Of a stretch of 64,000 nt of DNA, positions 45,158 to 54,200 are shown one piece after another. The first letter of the stretch is position 1; every line of letters begins with the position of its first letter. This DNA comes from Clostridiaceae bacterium (lineage in GTDB: Bacteria > Bacillota > Clostridia > Lachnospirales > Lachnospiraceae), in contig CAJTGE010000028.1 in NCBI GenBank assembly GCA_910575795.1, positions 19,038 through 83,037 on the forward strand. Reading direction: 5' to 3'. The notes beneath the pieces were generated by a model. That model made no database searches. It was given only the letters and a program-made list of their open reading frames with translations, and had not been told where the DNA came from. The position numbers and the translations under genes were made by a program.

Positions 45158-46555
45158 TTAATTATGGCAGATCACCGGTATCCCCGTATAAAGCTGGTCA
45201 TACAGCTCCTTTGTCCTGTTCGGGGGCAGGTTGATGCAGCCATGGCTTCCGGCGTACTGGTAGATCGTCCCGCCGAATTTTTCCCGCCAGTCTGCGTCGT
45301 GCAGCCCGATCCCGCCGTTAAACGGCATCCAGTAATTCACATGGCTCTCATACTCATAGCTGCCGTCCGCCTGCTTCTGGCCGCGCAGGATGCGATCCTC
45401 CTGTTTGTATGTAAGGCTGTAGATCCCCTCCGGCGTGGTATGGCCCTTTTCCACATTTCCGGTCACGCACGGCGCGTCCCAGACGCAGGCCCCGTCGCGG
45501 TAGAAATATACGTGCTGGCCTCCCAAATCGACCTCCACATACGTATTCCCCCAGTCAGGCGCGGTGCGGCTGGCTGCTTCTTTTGCGTACTGCGGCTGCC
45601 TTTCCTGGCTCTGTCCGGTCTGGATCATGGCCAGCAGAGCCTCCGTCTCGGCCGCCTGATCCATGCTCCAGCCATACGGGCCGCTGAGGACCGCTTCCGC
45701 TCCGGCTGTGGTATGGAAGCTCCTGGCCGTCCCGGCCGTGTCGTATGTACCGGCCAGCCAGGCAATATACGCGGCCGCCTTTTCACGGTCAATGGAAATC
45801 TGCCCGTTTTCCGATCCCGTCATCCACCCTGCTATCTCGCCCCCTGTGAGCTCCTGCGCCTGCCCGCCAAAGGTATAGGTAATCGTCATGTCCCGGCACG
45901 CATTCATCCGCTCCAGAAGCGCCGCCAGGGAGGGATCCTCCTTTGTGACGCGCACCTGCTCATAACAGCCGGCCGCCTCCAGATCAAGCTCCGAAGCCCC
46001 GGACGCGACAGCGGCCCGGACAGCGGCCTCGGTCCGCTCCAGATTCAGGCTGTTGCCCTGAACCTCCGCAAGAATGGAAAACGGCGCTCCCTCCTGGTAA
46101 GGGGAAATGGACGCGTCCCTTGTCTGCACGATATCCGCTCCGCTGATGCACGCCAGCGAACGGATCTGCGCCGCCAGGGCCGCCTCGTCATACGAGATAT
46201 GGACAGAAATGGAATAGGAGTTCGCCGCGGACGGGCCGGACTGGCGGCCGCCCGCATTCTGGCTGCCGAGCAGCTCATTTAAATGTTCCGGGACCGAAAC
46301 GCGGCAGCCGATCGCAGCGCCGCTTATCACCTCGCTCTTACCGCCCTTTTCCTTTACGGTGAGCTGATATCCTGCCGCCAGGGCGTTTTCCAGCGTCTCT
46401 CTGGCCTGCGCCTCGGTCAGGCCTCCGATCTCGATTCCGTTTATATCCGTTCCCTCTACAAAACGCGAGGGGTCATCTGCCAGTGCGGAAAAATGGAGCG
46501 CCATGGACAGCGCCGATACGGCTCCCAATGTCTGAATTACTGTTTTTTTCCTCAT
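45158..46555 (-). CDS. L,D-transpeptidase with peptidoglycan-binding domain
   Basis: 465 aa. Signal peptide (TLGAVSALSMALHFSALA), then a PG-binding/VanW-like stalk, then a YkuD catalytic domain from about residue 330 (YVEVDLGGQHVYFYRDGACV). Catalytic Cys/His motif: IGLHDADW and GSHGCINLP. Forms 3-3 cross-links or attaches proteins to peptidoglycan outside the membrane. RBS GAGG eight bases before ATG. Confidence 0.93.
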   Translation of the reverse strand: MRKKTVIQTLGAVSALSMALHFSALADDPSRFVEGTDINGIEIGGLTEAQARETLENALAAGYQLTVKEKGGKSEVISGAAIGCRVSVPEHLNELLGSQNAGGRQSGPSAANSYSISVHISYDEAALAAQIRSLACISGADIVQTRDASISPYQEGAPFSILAEVQGNSLNLERTEAAVRAAVASGASELDLEAAGCYEQVRVTKEDPSLAALLERMNACRDMTITYTFGGQAQELTGGEIAGWMTGSENGQISIDREKAAAYIAWLAGTYDTAGTARSFHTTAGAEAVLSGPYGWSMDQAAETEALLAMIQTGQSQERQPQYAKEAASRTAPDWGNTYVEVDLGGQHVYFYRDGACVWDAPCVTGNVEKGHTTPEGIYSLTYKQEDRILRGQKQADGSYEYESHVNYWMPFNGGIGLHDADWREKFGGTIYQYAGSHGCINLPPNRTKELYDQLYTGIPVICHN

Positions 46556-46696
46556 CCTTTAACCTCAATCTCCTTTGACCGCAGCCGTGCGCAAAGGGCA
46601 AACGGCTGCCTCTCACCATCATTTACACTCAAGCTGCCTCTCCCGGGCCCGGACGCCGGATGCGCCGGGCTGTTATCTGCGCGTAAAGCCGCCGTT

Positions 46697-47266
46697 TCAG
46701 CGTATCTGCCGCAGCACAGGGGCAATCCTGGCCGCCGCCAGGGCTGCCAGCACACACAGCAGCAAATCGCCTCCCACGGTCAGGAGGAAGCAATTTACAA
46801 ACACAATCCCCCATGTGACGGGCATGCGGATCACAAAGTTGCTGATCACATAAAAATAGACCATCCCCGACGCATACATTGCCAGAAGGCCGCAGAAGGC
46901 CGCTGGCAGAAGCGCGGCAAACGAGCCGCCCCGCATGCGTTCGCTGACAAGGCCCGTGACAAAAGCGGCAAAGACAAAGCCCAGAAGGAAACCGAAGGTC
47001 GGCCGGATCAGATACGCCATCCCGCCGCCCGCGGCGAAAACAGGCACTCCGGAGAGCCCGATCGCAAGATAGCACAGCACGCTTAAGGCCCCCATCCTTT
47101 TTCCCAGAAGGAAACCGGACAGAAGCACAAAAAAGAACTGCATGGTAAAATGCATCGGAAACGGCTGAACCGGGATACTGATCTTTATAAAAGCCCCCGC
47201 GGCAATCAGCGCCGTAAACATCCCGCACAATACTGTCTCCTCCATGGAGCGCGTCTTCACTCTCAT
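46697..47266 (-). CDS. bioY: Biotin ECF transporter S component
   Basis: 189 aa from ATG 47266 (AAGAGG upstream). Six membrane helices with GAFIKISIPVQPFPMHFTMQ and GVPVFAAGGGMAYLIRPTFG, the BioY signatures. Imports biotin with shared ECF modules. A TATAAT lies 140 bases upstream; the region repeats GTTACTGTT twice, possibly a BirA operator, but it does not match the classic site well. Confidence 0.95.
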   Translation of the reverse strand: MRVKTRSMEETVLCGMFTALIAAGAFIKISIPVQPFPMHFTMQFFFVLLSGFLLGKRMGALSVLCYLAIGLSGVPVFAAGGGMAYLIRPTFGFLLGFVFAAFVTGLVSERMRGGSFAALLPAAFCGLLAMYASGMVYFYVISNFVIRMPVTWGIVFVNCFLLTVGGDLLLCVLAALAAARIAPVLRQIR

Positions 47267-47535
47267 CCGTCCTCTTCTCCTTTTCTCCGGCCCTGCCGGC
47301 CGCCGGCCTGTAAACAGTAACATTTGTTACGGCTCGCACGCACGCCAGTCAACGCGAAGCGTGTTACTGGGCACATCCTGGCAGGGGTGTGAACAGTAAC
47401 TAACATTATAACAGAATCCGCAAAAAAATCCACCCCCTTGATCAGAAGACGGCGAAATGCTACAATAGACAGTGGGTAAGCGGCCGGCGCGGCGCCCGCC
47501 GCCGCCTGAAAAATTAAAAATGGAGGAATCACATC

Positions 47536-47700
47536 ATGAAAAAGTATATCTGTGAACCCTGCGGCTATGAGTACGATCCCGCGGCCGGAGATCCGGACAA
47601 CGGCATTGCGCCCGGAACGGCATTTGAGGATCTGCCGGATGACTGGGTATGCCCCGTATGCGGACTCGGAAAAGACGTGTTCGTCCCCGCCGAAGGCTGA
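47536..47700 (+). CDS. Rubredoxin
   Basis: 54 aa. [10 protein letters not shown] near the N-terminus and CPVCGLGKD near the C-terminus give the Fe(Cys)4 site, with the intervening DLPDDWVCP typical. Small electron carrier, probable donor to superoxide reductase. GGAGG precedes ATG. Confidence 0.97.
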   Translation: MKKYICEPCGYEYDPAAGDPDNGIAPGTAFEDLPDDWVCPVCGLGKDVFVPAEG

Positions 47701-47727
47701 CCGCACAGGAACCGCATGGCAAAGCGC

Positions 47728-47875
47728 TTCAGAGCGTGTCAGAAACACGTGTTCTGCCGCATGTGCGTTTGCCCTGCGCGCGATCCGGGCTGAATGAGCG
47801 CGGCGCAGCAGGCTGCGTTACGCGAATACAGCCCGGATATACCGCAAAGCGGGGTGTACAGAAGAGGCCATGATG
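47728..47875. repeat. Intergenic repeat R2, copy 2
   Basis: Matches the 20.1 kb copy over about 140 bases with shared GTGTTCTGCCGCATGTGCGT, CGCGGCGCAG and GCTGCGTTACG. Read on the minus strand both copies give a similar peptide pattern (LCG(I/L)SG..SRNAA), but with stops, so it is not a gene. Confidence 0.55.
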
Positions 47876-48061
47876 TTTCAAACGCGCCTGCCATTTACAC
47901 CCTTCTGAGCGGTTGCACATCTCTTTCGTTTCCCCCTGTAAGCCCCCTGTTTCACAGCCACGGAATATTGCATTCTGTTATATAATCTTTCAAAATATGC
48001 AGTAAACATTTCAATTCTTCCCCACAATCCCCGCATTCTCTCAGCAATAGGTACATCACCC

Positions 48062-48198
48062 GTTGTAACAGTTCAGACAACCTGAACTGCTACGGCATCC
48101 GCCCATGAAAATCACTTCGCGATGGGGCAGATGCCTGCTGCCGCTATGTTTTCGTACGGTCAGCGCAACAGGTGCGCAGACCTATCTGAACTGTTACC
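48062..48198. repeat. Intergenic repeat R3, copy 1
   Basis: Terminal inverted repeat GTAACAGTTCAGA...TCTGAACTGTTAC, with several inner hairpins (GGCATC/GATGCC; GCGCAACAGGTGCGC). Lies in the 735-base gap between rubredoxin and the MATE gene, which contains no other gene. Confidence 0.6.
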
Positions 48199-48237
48199 AC
48201 CCGTTCCTTTCTGTCCTTATGAAAATTTATATAGGGC

Positions 48238-48243
48238 TTGACA
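48238..48243 (+). promoter_or_regulatory. Probable -35 box of the MATE leader
   Basis: TTGACA at 48238-48243. No perfect -10 is 17 bases away; TTAGCT lies at 16 and TATACA at 22. The transcript probably starts near 48275, just before the tandem hairpins. Confidence 0.4.
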
Positions 48244-48277
48244 AACCAATTTATTTCTGTTAGCTTATACAATAGTT

Positions 48278-48373
48278 ATCGGAGGACTTATAAACGTAAG
48301 TATAAGACCGGATAAGATAGCGGATATACGGTTTGTCGGAGGGTTACTCTTGCGTATGAGAGCGCCGGATAAG
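48278..48373 (+). promoter_or_regulatory. Tandem-hairpin leader upstream of the MATE exporter
   Basis: Two homologous units, 48278-48317 and 48336-48373. Each opens TCGGAGG, forms a hairpin with an eight-base loop (AACGTAAG in unit 1, TGCGTATG in unit 2) and closes CCGGATAAG. The closing of unit 2 is the 5' arm of the following terminator, while the closing of unit 1 could compete for the terminator's 3' arm. It looks like a tandem regulatory RNA controlling termination; I cannot match it to a named riboswitch. Confidence 0.55.
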
Positions 48374-48413
48374 AAAACCGTTCCTGTCCGTTTTTCTTAT
48401 CCGGTTTTTATTT
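48365..48413 (+). terminator. Attenuator-type terminator before the MATE gene
   Basis: CCGGATAAGAAAA (48365-48377) pairs with TTTTTCTTATCCGG (48391-48404), then TTTTTATTT. It lies only 23 bases before the start codon, so it must be conditional. Confidence 0.85.
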
Positions 48414-48435
48414 GCAAAATAAGGAGGAAAAGGCA

Positions 48436-49758
48436 ATGAATTTGCTAAATGGAAACATCAGGCCCATCTATTTCAAGTATTTTTCTGCTGCCTTTGGAAG
48501 TGCAATGATTACTTCGGTATATTCACTTGTGGATATGGCAATGGCCGGACAATATCAGGGGCCGGACGGAACGGCGGCATTAGCTGTTGTTGCCCCTGTA
48601 TGGAATATTATTTACAGTCTGGGGCTGCTCATGGGAATTGGCGGTTCTGTAATTTTCAGCACAGTCAGAGGACAGGAAACACAGAAAAACGGAAACGAAA
48701 ATGAGTATTTTACTGTTGCGGTTATAGGCTCTGTCATTCTTGCTTTCGTGTCATGGGCGGCAATTCTATTTTTTGACAAGCCAATCCTATTGTTTTTTGG
48801 TGCGGACAGCAGCTTGCTTTCATTGGCTGAATCTTATTTAACGCCAGTAAAAGCAGCTATTCCGCTGTTCCTGCTTAATCAGATGCTGGCGGCGTTTCTG
48901 CGAAACGGCAATCACCCCGAACTTGCAACTGCCGGCGTATTAGCCGGGGGATTGTTCAATGTTGTCGGCGATTACGTTTTCGTATTTATTTTTGATATGG
49001 GGATTTTGGGCGCGGGGCTTGCAACGGCAGTTGGATCCGGGATTTCGTTTGCGGTTATGCTTTCCCATTTCTGGTCTGAGAAAAATACGCTGCTTCTCCG
49101 AAAACCGACTGGAATTGTGGGAAAATTGAGGGAAATATCGGTTACCGGCTTCCCAACATTTTTTATTGATATTGCAATGGGGATTCTGACAGTGCTTTTC
49201 AACCGTCAGATTATGAAATATTCAGGCAGCAATGCACTTGCTGTTTATGGCCCGGTTATCAATGTAAGCACGATTGTTCAGTGCTGCGCTTATAGTGTGG
49301 GGCAGGCTGCACAGCCCATTATTTCTATCAATTTTGGCGCAAAGAAATGGCGGCGTATTAAAAAAACTCTGCGGTATGCCCTTTATACTGTTGGAGCGTT
49401 CAGTATATTTTGGACTGCCCTCAGTTTGATTTTCCCTAATTTGTACATTTACATTTTTATGAAGCCGACAAAAACAATATTGGATATTGCGCCCGCAATA
49501 ATCCGTTGTTATAGCATTTCGTTTATATTGCTGCCGCTGAATATTTTCTCCGCTTATTATTTTCAAGTGCTGATGAAACCAGGAGCCGCTTTTTGTGTAT
49601 CTGTTTTCAGAGGCTGCATTGTCAGTGGAATTTTAATTATGCTGTTACCGCTTGTGGCCGGGGCAAATTCCATATGGTTTGCAATGCCAATCACAGAATT
49701 ATTAGTTGCTGTATATGCTGTATTTATGATAAATACATATACAAAAGCGTTATCATAA
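48436..49758 (+). CDS. MATE family efflux transporter
   Basis: 440 aa from ATG 48436 (AAGGAGG upstream). Twelve hydrophobic segments; GVGD-type motif FNVVGDYVFVFIFDMGILGA and MAMAGQYQGPDGTAALAV place it in the MATE family of cation-coupled drug exporters. Somewhat AT-richer than its neighbours. Preceded by a leader that can end transcription, so expression is likely induced by a small molecule or by translation stress. Followed after 13 bases by an MFS gene. Confidence 0.93.
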   Translation: MNLLNGNIRPIYFKYFSAAFGSAMITSVYSLVDMAMAGQYQGPDGTAALAVVAPVWNIIYSLGLLMGIGGSVIFSTVRGQETQKNGNENEYFTVAVIGSVILAFVSWAAILFFDKPILLFFGADSSLLSLAESYLTPVKAAIPLFLLNQMLAAFLRNGNHPELATAGVLAGGLFNVVGDYVFVFIFDMGILGAGLATAVGSGISFAVMLSHFWSEKNTLLLRKPTGIVGKLREISVTGFPTFFIDIAMGILTVLFNRQIMKYSGSNALAVYGPVINVSTIVQCCAYSVGQAAQPIISINFGAKKWRRIKKTLRYALYTVGAFSIFWTALSLIFPNLYIYIFMKPTKTILDIAPAIIRCYSISFILLPLNIFSAYYFQVLMKPGAAFCVSVFRGCIVSGILIMLLPLVAGANSIWFAMPITELLVAVYAVFMINTYTKALS

Positions 49759-49771
49759 GGAGGTTACTTCC

Positions 49772-51016
49772 ATGAAGCCAAGCCCTTACCGCTATGTCAT
49801 CTGTGCCTGCGGCACGGCCCTGATCTTTATTTCTGTCGGACTTTTAAGCAATGTATTTCCCATTTACTTTCCCTTTATTATGGAAATTCGCGGCTTCTCC
49901 AACACGCAGGTGTCGCTTCTGACCACCATGCGCAGCATAACCGCTCTGTTTTCCATGTTTGTCTCGGATCGGTACTACAATCGGCTGAACTTAAAAAAGG
50001 GAATCGCCCTGGCGCTGTGCGCCTCTGTCTTTAGCTATGCGATCTACGGCTGTTCCTCCTCCCCGGCCCTCTACTACCTTGCGGCCCTGATCTCCGGGCT
50101 CGGCTACGGCCTGGGCGGCATGATCCCGGCCTCTGTCCTGATCCGGCGCTGGTTTCCGGCCCACACAGCGACAGCCATGGGCATCGCGGCCTCCGGAAGC
50201 GGCATCGCTTCGATCATAGGCCCTGTGCTCATCACATCCCTGATCCGGCGCCTTGGCCTTTCCGCCGCTTTTCTGGCGGAATCCGCGCTGATGGCCATAT
50301 GCGCCCTGCCCCTGGTTCTGCTCATTAAAAACGAGCCCGAACTGCCCCAGGCCCAGGCGTCAGGGCAATCGCAGGATCTCCGGGAAACCGCCTCCCCGCG
50401 CCGGGAGCTTACGCGCGCTGAGCACCTGCGCGTTATCCTGGGCGTATTCCTGATCGGGACGCTCGGCCTGACCAGCTTTTCCGGGCTTTCCCTGCTTTAC
50501 ACGACTTCCGGGCGCCCCGTAGAAACCGTATCCCTCCTGCTCTCCTTCCTGGGCTTTGTCCTGATCGCAGGAAAATGCCTCATGGGCTGGCTTTCAGACC
50601 GCCTTGGGAGCTTCGCCGCCGTCTCTGTCTTCGGCGCCTTCTTAAGCTTCGGCCAGCTCATGTGCTGCTTTGCGGGAAGCGCTCCCATGCCCCTGATCGT
50701 CTGCGGCCTCATTTTTCTCGGAACCGGCCTGGCTCTCTCCACCGTGGCCCTCTCCGTCATAGCCTCCGATTTCTGCTCCGCCGGGCGCTATACGACGCTG
50801 CTGAAAACATACCAGGTTACATACGCGCTCGGCGGCCTTATATCCAGCGCATTTCCCGGCATGACGGCTGACATAACCGGAAGCTATCTCCCGGCTTACG
50901 CCCTGTTTTTCCTGTTTTCCGTCCTCGCGGTTCTGCTGATCGCGCCGGTATATAAAAAATCCGCCAAATCCATTGTGCTTCGCCTTCGCACCGGAACGCA
51001 CTCTGATCTCTTTTAA
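49772..51016 (+). CDS. MFS transporter
   Basis: 414 aa; AGGAGG before ATG. Twelve hydrophobic segments, with typical loop motif SDRYYNRLNLKKG after helix 2 and WLSDRLG after helix 8. Resembles oxalate/formate-type or monocarboxylate MFS antiporters; substrate unknown. Likely cotranscribed with MATE. Confidence 0.9.
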   Translation: MKPSPYRYVICACGTALIFISVGLLSNVFPIYFPFIMEIRGFSNTQVSLLTTMRSITALFSMFVSDRYYNRLNLKKGIALALCASVFSYAIYGCSSSPALYYLAALISGLGYGLGGMIPASVLIRRWFPAHTATAMGIAASGSGIASIIGPVLITSLIRRLGLSAAFLAESALMAICALPLVLLIKNEPELPQAQASGQSQDLRETASPRRELTRAEHLRVILGVFLIGTLGLTSFSGLSLLYTTSGRPVETVSLLLSFLGFVLIAGKCLMGWLSDRLGSFAAVSVFGAFLSFGQLMCCFAGSAPMPLIVCGLIFLGTGLALSTVALSVIASDFCSAGRYTTLLKTYQVTYALGGLISSAFPGMTADITGSYLPAYALFFLFSVLAVLLIAPVYKKSAKSIVLRLRTGTHSDLF

Positions 51017-51166
51017 ACACATGCAACCATTTTAATACGGAAAAAATCCCCACCTATATTTCCTTCCAAACTCCTCATACTATAACCGAACCGAAAAAGC
51101 TTTCCGAAACCGCATCTCTTCGATTTTCCGGAAGCTTCGATGAACAACCGCACAGGAGGTGAGCGT

Positions 51167-51340
51167 ATGAGTCCAAAGGAACTGAGCTATATCGACGACG
51201 CCCTGGGGCATGAGTCATTTTTAAAAACCCAGTGCCAGGAAGCGGCCCGCAATTTGCAGGATCCGGAGCTCTCTGCCTTTTCCCGGCAGATTGAGGAAAA
51301 ACACAAGCAGCTTTTCGACAATTTCTATCATTTAACGTAA
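51167..51340 (+). CDS. Small spore-coat-associated protein
   Basis: 57 aa from ATG 51167 (AGGAGG seven bases upstream; an upstream ATG at 51140 lacks an RBS). Helical, with KTQCQEAARNLQDPELSAF, like the ferritin-like helices next to CotF proteins. The following CotF gene starts 13 bases downstream. Confidence 0.7.
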   Translation: MSPKELSYIDDALGHESFLKTQCQEAARNLQDPELSAFSRQIEEKHKQLFDNFYHLT

Positions 51341-51353
51341 GGAGGCGAACCCA

Positions 51354-51602
51354 ATGGATGACAGATGTATTATGGAAAATATGCTTCTGACCACAAAGGG
51401 CGTATGTGATCTGTATCTTCACGGCACGATTGAGTCCTCCACATCCAATGTGCGGGACGCCTTTGATCAGGCTTTAAACAGCAGCCTGGAGATGCAGGAC
51501 GAGCTCTATAAAAAGATGTCCTCCAAGGGCTGGTATAACATGGAGCAGGCGGATTCCATGCAGATTCAGAAGGTGAAGAACCAGTATTCCGGAATGGCTT
51601 AA
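51354..51602 (+). CDS. CotF family spore coat protein
   Basis: 82 aa; AAGGAGG before ATG. Pattern MLLTTKGVCDLYLHGTIESS and the C-terminal YNMEQADSMQIQKVKNQYSG matches Coat_F. Assembles on the spore surface, so the organism is a spore-former. Terminator immediately follows. Confidence 0.9.
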   Translation: MDDRCIMENMLLTTKGVCDLYLHGTIESSTSNVRDAFDQALNSSLEMQDELYKKMSSKGWYNMEQADSMQIQKVKNQYSGMA

Positions 51603-51619
51603 GCGCGGATTAAAGAAAA

Positions 51620-51660
51620 GCGCCCGCTTCCCGATACGGCTGCAGGGGAGCGGGCGTTTT
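51620..51660 (+). terminator. Intrinsic terminator of the coat protein operon
   Basis: CGCCCGCTTCCC and GGGAGCGGGCG form the stem, followed by TTTT. Confidence 0.85.
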
Positions 51661-51712
51661 CCGTTATTTTTAAACACGCCCCGGCATAAAACGTTTTCCT
51701 CAATGAAATAAA

Positions 51713-51741
51713 TTGACCTCAAATTGAGAATGTGGTACAAT
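51713..51741 (+). promoter_or_regulatory. Promoter of the butyrate CoA-transferase operon
   Basis: TTGACC (51713-51718), 17 bases, TACAAT (51736-51741). Leader about 100 nt. Confidence 0.75.
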
Positions 51742-51849
51742 AAAAGCATGAAAAAATCTTCCCCAAAGAACGTTTTGGGCATCATTGCGGAAAACCGTCG
51801 CAAAATTTCGTACAAACAAACTATTTACATATAAGGAGGATCTATACAT

Positions 51850-53199
51850 ATGGATTACAGAGCAGAGTATCAGAAAAAACTGACTGCCGCAGCGGACGCG
51901 GTCAAGGTGGTTAAATCCGGCGACTGGGTGGATTACGGGTTTTGCGCCAATCATCCGGTAGCCCTGGATAAGGCCCTGGCAGACCGCATGAGCGCGGACG
52001 CCGGCTTAACCGGCATCAATTTCCGCGGCGGCATCGCGCTCTGGCAGCCGGAGGTTACGAAGATTCCGGATGTGGAAACACGCATCACCTGGAACTCCTG
52101 GCACACCAGCGGGATCGAGCGCAAACTCGTTGACAAAGGGATCGGCTTCTACAATCCGCTCCGCTATTCCGAGATGCCGCGCTATTACAGGGAAAGCATC
52201 CGTCACGTGGATGTGGCCATGATTCAGGTTACGCCCATGGACGCGCACGGATATTTCAATTTCGGCTTAAACGCCTCCCAGCTTGCGGCCCTGTGCGAGG
52301 TTTCCGACACGGTGATCGTGGAGGTAAACCAGAACATGCCTGTCTGCTTCGGCGGCCATGAGGTCAGCATCCACATCGACGACGTTACCATGGTTGTTGA
52401 GGGCGACAACCCGCCGGTGGCGCAGATGCCTTCCGGAGCCGCTTCCGAGGTCGATCAGGCCGTTGCGCGCCTGATTCTTCCGGAGATCCCGAACGGCGCA
52501 TGCTTACAGCTCGGAATCGGCGGCATGCCGAATGCGGTCGGCTCCCTGATCGCGGAGAGCGATCTGACGGATCTGGGCGTACATACGGAGATGTACGTGG
52601 ACGCGTTCGTTGACATCGCCGCAAAGGGCAAGATCACGGGCCGGAACAAATCCATTGACAAGGGACGCCAGGTATTTACCTTTGCCGCAGGCACACAGAA
52701 GCTCTACGACTATGTCAATGCCAACCCGACCATTATGGCCGCCCCGGTTGACTATGTAAACGATATCCGCGTGATATCCAGCCTTGACAACTTTATCTCC
52801 ATCAACAACGCCGTAGAGGTGGATCTCTTCGGGCAGGTTGCCTCCGAATCCTCCGGAACCCGCCACATCAGCGGCGCCGGCGGACAGCTTGACTTTGTGC
52901 TCGGCGCATACCTCTCCAAGGGCGGAAAGAGCTTTATCTGCTGCTCCTCCACGGTAAAAGGCAAGGACGGCAGCGTCAAGAGCCGCCTGACTCCCTATGT
53001 GACCCCGGGCGGCATCATCACCGCCACCCGCGCGAATATCCATTACCTTGTTACGGAGTATGGACTCGTGAACTTAAAGGGAACCAGCACCTGGCAGAGA
53101 GCGGAGAAGATCATCTCCATCGCCCACCCGGATTTCCGCGACGAGCTGATCGCAGAGGCGGAAAAGATGCACATCTGGAGGGCAAGCAACAGGCGCTGA
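51850..53199 (+). CDS. but: Butyryl-CoA:acetate CoA-transferase (4-hydroxybutyrate CoA-transferase family)
   Basis: 449 aa; AAGGAGG before ATG. Contains [20 protein letters not shown] and a GLGVHTEM-like catalytic segment [14 protein letters not shown] with the Glu that forms the CoA thioester. N-terminus [20 protein letters not shown] matches the gut-butyrate-producer form. Transfers CoA from butyryl-CoA to acetate, the last step of butyrate production. A 4-hydroxybutyrate specificity cannot be excluded. Confidence 0.88.
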   Translation: MDYRAEYQKKLTAAADAVKVVKSGDWVDYGFCANHPVALDKALADRMSADAGLTGINFRGGIALWQPEVTKIPDVETRITWNSWHTSGIERKLVDKGIGFYNPLRYSEMPRYYRESIRHVDVAMIQVTPMDAHGYFNFGLNASQLAALCEVSDTVIVEVNQNMPVCFGGHEVSIHIDDVTMVVEGDNPPVAQMPSGAASEVDQAVARLILPEIPNGACLQLGIGGMPNAVGSLIAESDLTDLGVHTEMYVDAFVDIAAKGKITGRNKSIDKGRQVFTFAAGTQKLYDYVNANPTIMAAPVDYVNDIRVISSLDNFISINNAVEVDLFGQVASESSGTRHISGAGGQLDFVLGAYLSKGGKSFICCSSTVKGKDGSVKSRLTPYVTPGGIITATRANIHYLVTEYGLVNLKGTSTWQRAEKIISIAHPDFRDELIAEAEKMHIWRASNRR

Positions 53200-53214
53200 T
53201 AGGAAGGAGTTTTT

Positions 53215-54009
53215 ATGGAGTACCGTAAAAATATATATGAAGTAAACGACGGCATTGCCTCCATAACCATGAACTGGCCGAAAAATCTAAACGCCATCGA
53301 TATGGATATGGTTAATGAGCTTTTAAGCCTTCTCGATACCTGCGAATCGGATCCCGCCGTAAAGGTCGTGGTCATCAAAAGCGCAGCCAAATCCTTTTCC
53401 GCCGGCGGGGATATCGGGTATTTCTACAATAATATCCACGCAGGCGGCGAGATCAACATGGATGATCTGATTGAAAATGCGGGAAAGGTATCCCTGAAGA
53501 TGAAGAAGATGGGCAAGATGGTCATCACTTCCGTAAACGGCGCGGCGGCCGGGGCCGGGGCGAACTTAGCGCTCTCCGGCGACTTTGTTGTGGCCGCTGA
53601 TAATGTAAAATTCATCCAGGCATTTATAAACCTGGGGCTCGTGCCCGACACGGGCGGGACCTACCTCTTAAGTAAGTCCGTGGGCTTTGCCCGCGCGATG
53701 GAGCTGTGCGCCACCGGCCGCCCCATGGGAGCCGAAGAGGCAAAAGAGCTCGGCCTCGTTTATCAGGTCTGCCCAAAAGAAGAGCTTGACGAGCAGACCA
53801 TGAAGCTGGCAAAAAAACTGGCCGCCGGGCCCCTGGTTGCCTATAAGAGCCTCAAGCAGCAGTTCTTTGAGGCCAATTTCCGCGACTATGAGCGCTATCT
53901 GACCGAGGGCGAGGCGCCCACGCAGCGCGTCTGCATCTCTTCCGAAGATTTCAAGGAAGGCGTCTGCGCATTTATGGAAAAACGCAAGCCGGAATTTAAA
54001 GGGAACTGA
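53215..54009 (+). CDS. Enoyl-CoA hydratase/isomerase family protein
   Basis: 264 aa; GGAAGGAG before ATG. Crotonase fold: oxyanion-hole SFSAGGDIGYF and NGAAAGAGANLALSGDFVVA, later GLVPDTGGTYLL. Sixteen bases after the CoA-transferase, so cotranscribed. Probably acts on a CoA ester in the same route; exact reaction unknown. Confidence 0.92.
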   Translation: MEYRKNIYEVNDGIASITMNWPKNLNAIDMDMVNELLSLLDTCESDPAVKVVVIKSAAKSFSAGGDIGYFYNNIHAGGEINMDDLIENAGKVSLKMKKMGKMVITSVNGAAAGAGANLALSGDFVVAADNVKFIQAFINLGLVPDTGGTYLLSKSVGFARAMELCATGRPMGAEEAKELGLVYQVCPKEELDEQTMKLAKKLAAGPLVAYKSLKQQFFEANFRDYERYLTEGEAPTQRVCISSEDFKEGVCAFMEKRKPEFKGN

Positions 54010-54087
54010 GCATAAAAGCTGACGTCATATAAGGAAGCCGTTTGAAAACATAATTCAAATACAGCTTATGGGCGATCGCAACGGCAG

Positions 54088-54126
54088 AAAGCCGGCGTAA
54101 AAGGTATTTTTACGCCGGCTTTCTTC
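54088..54126. terminator. Strong bidirectional terminator
   Basis: AAAGCCGGCGTAAAA pairs with TTTTACGCCGGCTTT around five bases; U-tracts on both strands. Confidence 0.9.
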
Positions 54127-54132
54127 ACAGAT

Positions 54133-54163
54133 GTAACAGTTCAGACAACCTCTGAACCGTCAC
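54133..54163. repeat. Intergenic repeat R3, short copy
   Basis: GTAACAGTTCAGACAACC followed by TCTGAACCGTCAC: the R3 terminal sequences joined with no interior. Confidence 0.55.
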
Positions 54164-54200
54164 TCACAGATAACAATGCCATATATCCCCGGGCAAAAAA

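Noticed and set aside
44939..46282. Long + strand frame of 447 codons
   Set aside because: Antisense to the L,D-transpeptidase, whose signal peptide and catalytic motifs are clear; composition is Arg/His/Pro-rich shadow sequence.
47729..47920. 63-codon minus frame in the rubredoxin-MATE gap
   Set aside because: It is repeat R2 sequence; the other copy has stops in the same frame.
48278..48373. Guanidine-II (mini-ykkC) riboswitch
   Set aside because: Tandem hairpins are present, but loops are eight bases with CGTA, not four-base ACGR.
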